This document shows, one piece after another, positions 61,364-64,000 of a stretch of 64,000 nucleotides of DNA. The position numbers and the translations under genes were made by a program. The DNA comes from Dermatemys mawii. Lineage: Eukaryota > Chordata > Testudines > Dermatemydidae. The first letter of the stretch is position 1. Every line of letters begins with the position of its first letter. The notes beneath the pieces were generated by a model. It was not told the DNA's origin and did no database searches. It saw nothing but the letters and a program-made list of their open reading frames with translations. Location of the stretch: assembly GCA_007922305.1 (NCBI GenBank), contig ML677342.1, positions 841,950 to 905,949 of the forward strand, read 5' to 3'.

Positions 61364-61872
61364 CTCTAGGACAGGGGTTGGCAACCTACTGCACGCGTGC
61401 CAATTTCTCCTGGCACGTGGCGGAGGGCTCAGCCCACCGCCGCTCTGGGGTTTCCCCCGCAGGTCTCAGGCCGCCTCCAGCCTGATTGAAGGAAACCCAA
61501 GCTAGCAGTGGGTGCTGCATGGGGCAGGCGGTGGGACCCCAGCTGGCAAGAGCCTACAGGAGAAACTCCAAAGAGGCGGCAGGCTGAGCGCTTACCCTGC
61601 CACCACTCTGGGGTTTCCCCTGCTGGCCCCTTGCCAGCTGGGGTCCCCACCTGCCCCACTCAGCTCCCGCTGGCTGGCAGCAGGCAGACACCCTGGCTGG
61701 CAGGAGCCTTCAGGGGAAACCCCAAAGCAGGGGGTGGGCTGACCCTCTCAGCACTTCCCCTTCCGCCCGAAGCCCCGCCCCTTCTGGACTGGCACATGAA
61801 GCCTTAAATTTAACTGAATAAATGAAGACTCGGCACACCACCTCTGAAAGGTTGTCGACCCCTGCACTATGA
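61364..61872. mobile_element. hAT-like element, same family as 60014, longer GC-rich core
   Basis: The element (61372-61864) starts CAGGGGTTGGCAACCTACTG and ends AAAGGTTGTCGACCCCTG. The flanking octamers CTCTAGGA and CACTATGA agree at 6 of 8 positions. Its last 60 bases (AATGAAGACTCGGCACACCA) match the right part of the 60014 element. The GC-rich middle has an internal repeat (CTGGCAGGAGCC; GGGGAAACCCCAAAG) and produces open frames on both strands without coding meaning. Confidence 0.78.
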
Positions 61873-62489
61873 TAATATAGAACTGATCCCTTTAATTATA
61901 GTAGTGAAGACATTGATAACTGCATTTAAATACAGCCAAACTCTGACCACGAACGTGTTAATTACATTAACAATAAAAAAGTATGATTTCTCCTGAAATA
62001 ATTACATGAGTAATTTACCTGTAGATTTGGATAAAAACCTAAAGCATTTGTATGATGTACAGTTAAACCTCTGTAAGTGGTACATAGGAAATGAAAGACT
62101 TTCTTATTGTTTCTCAACTACAAAAGAAATCTTTCAAATTGTTAAGTAGTGGCACCTCTTTAAAATAAATTTTTCATTACTCTCTCTTTTATAAATAGCT
62201 ATTTTAAAGATTATACCATTTGTTTTTTCATATGGTTTTATTGTCTTTTCATTCCTTAAAAATAGCATTTAATGTACTTGCTAGTCTTAAGGTAAGAAAT
62301 TTAAGACAACCAATGTGAAATTTATTATAGTAGATAAAGTGGCAGTTATATAAGAAATTTTCATACTAGGTTTTTTAGAATTTCAGCATTAAAGTGCTGG
62401 TTTTTAATGCTTTCTTATTGTTTGTGACGTTTGTGCTCTATATACAGAACATTGTTGGTGACTTTGGAATAGGCATAGATAAGAATGAC
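61873..62489 (+). other. Noncoding DNA
   Basis: AT-rich; no exon or repeat seen. Confidence 0.45.
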
Positions 62490-63312
62490 CAGAGAGATGT
62501 TTAGTATCAAAGGGGTAGCCATATTAGATCTGGATCTACAAAAGCAACAAAGAGTCTTGTAGCACCTTATAGACTAACAGATTTTAGGGATCATGAGCTT
62601 TTGTGGGCTAAGACCCACTTTGTCAGATGAATGTTGTGGAAATCTCCAGAGGCAGGTATAAATAGCAGGCAAGAAAGTAAGGTAAATTCAATCGGGGGAG
62701 TGAAGCCCACTTCCAGCAGGTGATCTGGAGGTGTGAACACCCAGAGACGAGAAACTGCACTTCTACCAATATAATATACGCCATTATGTGCCAGCAATGC
62801 CCCTCTGCTAATGTACATCGGCCAAAGTGGACAATCCCTATGTAAAAGGATAAATAGACACAAATCGGATATTAGGAATGGCAATATACAAAAGCTTGTA
62901 GGAGAACACTTCAACCTGCCTGGACATACAATAGCAGACCTCAGAACAGCCATCCTTTAGCAAAAAAAACTTCAAGAGCAGACTTCAAAGAGAAACTGCT
63001 GAGCTCCAGTTCATCTGGAAATTCGACACCATCAGATCTGGACTCAGTATTGACTGTGAATGGCTCGCCAATTACAAAAGCAGTTTTTCCTCTCTGGGTG
63101 TTCACACCTCCAGATCACCTGCTGGAAGTGGGCTTCACTCCCCCTGATTGAATTTACCTTACTTTCTTGCCTGCTATTTATACCTGCCTCTGGAGATTTC
63201 CACAACATTCATCTGATGAAGTGGATCTTAGCCCACGAAAGCTCATGATCCCTAAAATCTGTTAGTCTATAAGGTGCTACAAGACTCTTTGTCGCTTTTG
63301 CAGAGAGATGTT
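62490..63312 (+). mobile_element. Penelope-like element remnant with inverted arms and 12-bp target duplication
   Basis: CAGAGAGATGTT flanks both sides (62490-62501 and 63301-63312). Inside, 62539-62758 and 63080-63300 are reverse complements of about 220 bp with few differences. An inverted copy of the 3' terminus at the 5' end is a hallmark of Penelope-like elements. Between the arms is the end of a GIY-YIG endonuclease reading frame. The reverse transcriptase is missing, so this is a 5'-truncated copy. The right arm carries phrases (TGATGAAGTGGATCTTAGCC, ACGAAAGCTCATGATCC) that I associate with this family in turtles and crocodilians. Confidence 0.85.
62788..62959 (+). pseudogene. GIY-YIG endonuclease tail of the Penelope-like element
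   Basis: The frame reads CQQCPSANVYIGQSGQSLCK, then RINRHKSDIRNGNI and LVGEHFNLPGHTIADLRTAI, ending at TAG 62957-62959. The Cys-x-x-Cys before VYIG, the YIG motif, the Arg/His downstream and GEHFNLPGH are the C-terminal signature of Penelope-like elements, where the endonuclease nicks the target for priming. Here only the tail is left and the RT part is absent, so no function is possible. It is too short for automatic calling but clear by motif. Confidence 0.8.
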
Positions 63313-63598
63313 CTGACTTAAAAGCTACAAGTCACACCTTTGTGAACAAAAGTACAAACTGATATGTCACCAACAATATGTAGGTATGGTCTTGAAGGAC
63401 CTTAGCTACCTGGGAGGCATAAGTGCCTCAGTCACCAGTAACTGTGGCTCCTAGATGCAGAAATCAAGCCAGTCTGATGTATGTGCCTTTATATCAGTTC
63501 ACAGCAAGGGCTGTTCTTTGTCTGCTGTGTTCCATTCCAGCCACCACAACAGTTCCATACATTTTTCAGTCCTGGTCCTCACTGAATGGTTTTACCAG
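63313..63598 (+). other. Noncoding DNA
   Basis: No feature is recognised. Confidence 0.4.
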
Positions 63599-64000
63599 TG
63601 TAACCCTTCTGCCAGGCCGGGTTAAAGCAGCAAGGGCCGGGTTCAGTACCTAGGGGTCCCCTCTTAACAACACAAGACAAAACTGGCTCGAGCCCCCACC
63701 CAGTGACCTGGGAAAAATCCTAACACCCCCCCTGGGTGCCTCAAAGAGGCAATACTTCCCCTCTCGCAAGCACAGATTGGTGTATCAGAAGTTTTTATTA
63801 ACAGGAGATAAATGACATCATGAAATTGGGAAAAAACACCACAACTAGGGTCATACACCAACCCCTGAGCAAACCGCCACCCCAGCCAATTGGGCTGTGT
63901 CCCCTTCTTTAGGTTTTTGATTCCAGTAGCCCAAAAATCACCCAAAGTCCCCAAAATGTCCCACAGCCCAAAAGTCTCTGGAGCCCAGCAATCCAAAAAT
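63599..64000. mobile_element. Possible LTR start, cut by window end
   Basis: From TGTAACCCTTCTGCCAGGCC onward the sequence turns C-rich and then reads AGAAGTTTTTATTAACAGG, a layout like the LTR at 5911 (TG start, later TTATTAAATA-type section). I associate it with a turtle LTR family. With the right end outside the window, neither the terminal repeat nor the target duplication can be checked. Confidence 0.4.

Noticed and set aside
61429..61807. Opposing open frames of 76-99 codons
   Set aside because: They are created by the internal repeats of the GC-rich hAT-like element.
1..64000. CRISPR array, prokaryotic operon, tRNA or rRNA genes
   Set aside because: No spaced direct repeats of the right size, no operon-like packing and no recognisable RNA genes were seen; the only regular array is the minisatellite at 37349.

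Overview
The window looks like nuclear DNA of a non-avian sauropsid, most likely a turtle. This rests on the AT-rich, intron-dominated layout and on the mix of repeats: many CR1 LINE fragments in both orientations, many small hAT-like elements, a DIRS-type tyrosine-recombinase retrotransposon, a Penelope-like element with a GIY-YIG tail, and a long solo LTR. The species is an inference. I saw no bacterial or phage gene, CRISPR array, tRNA or rRNA.

Layout. Positions 1-3848 hold the 3' three quarters of a DIRS-like element cut by the window start: gag-like end, RT-RNase H with lesions, an open tyrosine recombinase frame, and an inverted-repeat terminus. About 3849-15552 is noncoding except for one unproven open frame (11927-12334). 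It carries a solo LTR (5911-6963), TIR elements and a G/A-rich block. From 15553 to 48257 eight exons on the + strand chain together in perfect phase (1497 nt, 499 codons) and encode an internal or C-proximal part of one large protein. I tentatively assign it to KIAA0825 (C5orf36), recalled from family knowledge and not from a search. Neither the first nor the last exon is convincingly present. The introns hold CR1 copies (minus at 20870-21960 and 40220-42480, plus at 42905-43640), hAT-like elements and a 37-bp minisatellite interrupted by a 10-N assembly gap. From 48258 to the end there is no convincing exon. That part contains CR1 copies (the best with an RT frame at 55300-56640), three hAT-like elements with recognisable target duplications, a Penelope-like insertion with about 220-bp inverted arms and a 12-bp target duplication, and the start of a possible second LTR.

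How it works together: there is no operon-like cooperation. One split host gene is embedded in layers of transposons. The autonomous-type remnants (DIRS, CR1, Penelope) are all broken or incomplete as seen here. I did not find a clearly new biological system; the best-supported structural items are the Penelope insertion, the DIRS terminus and the solo LTR.
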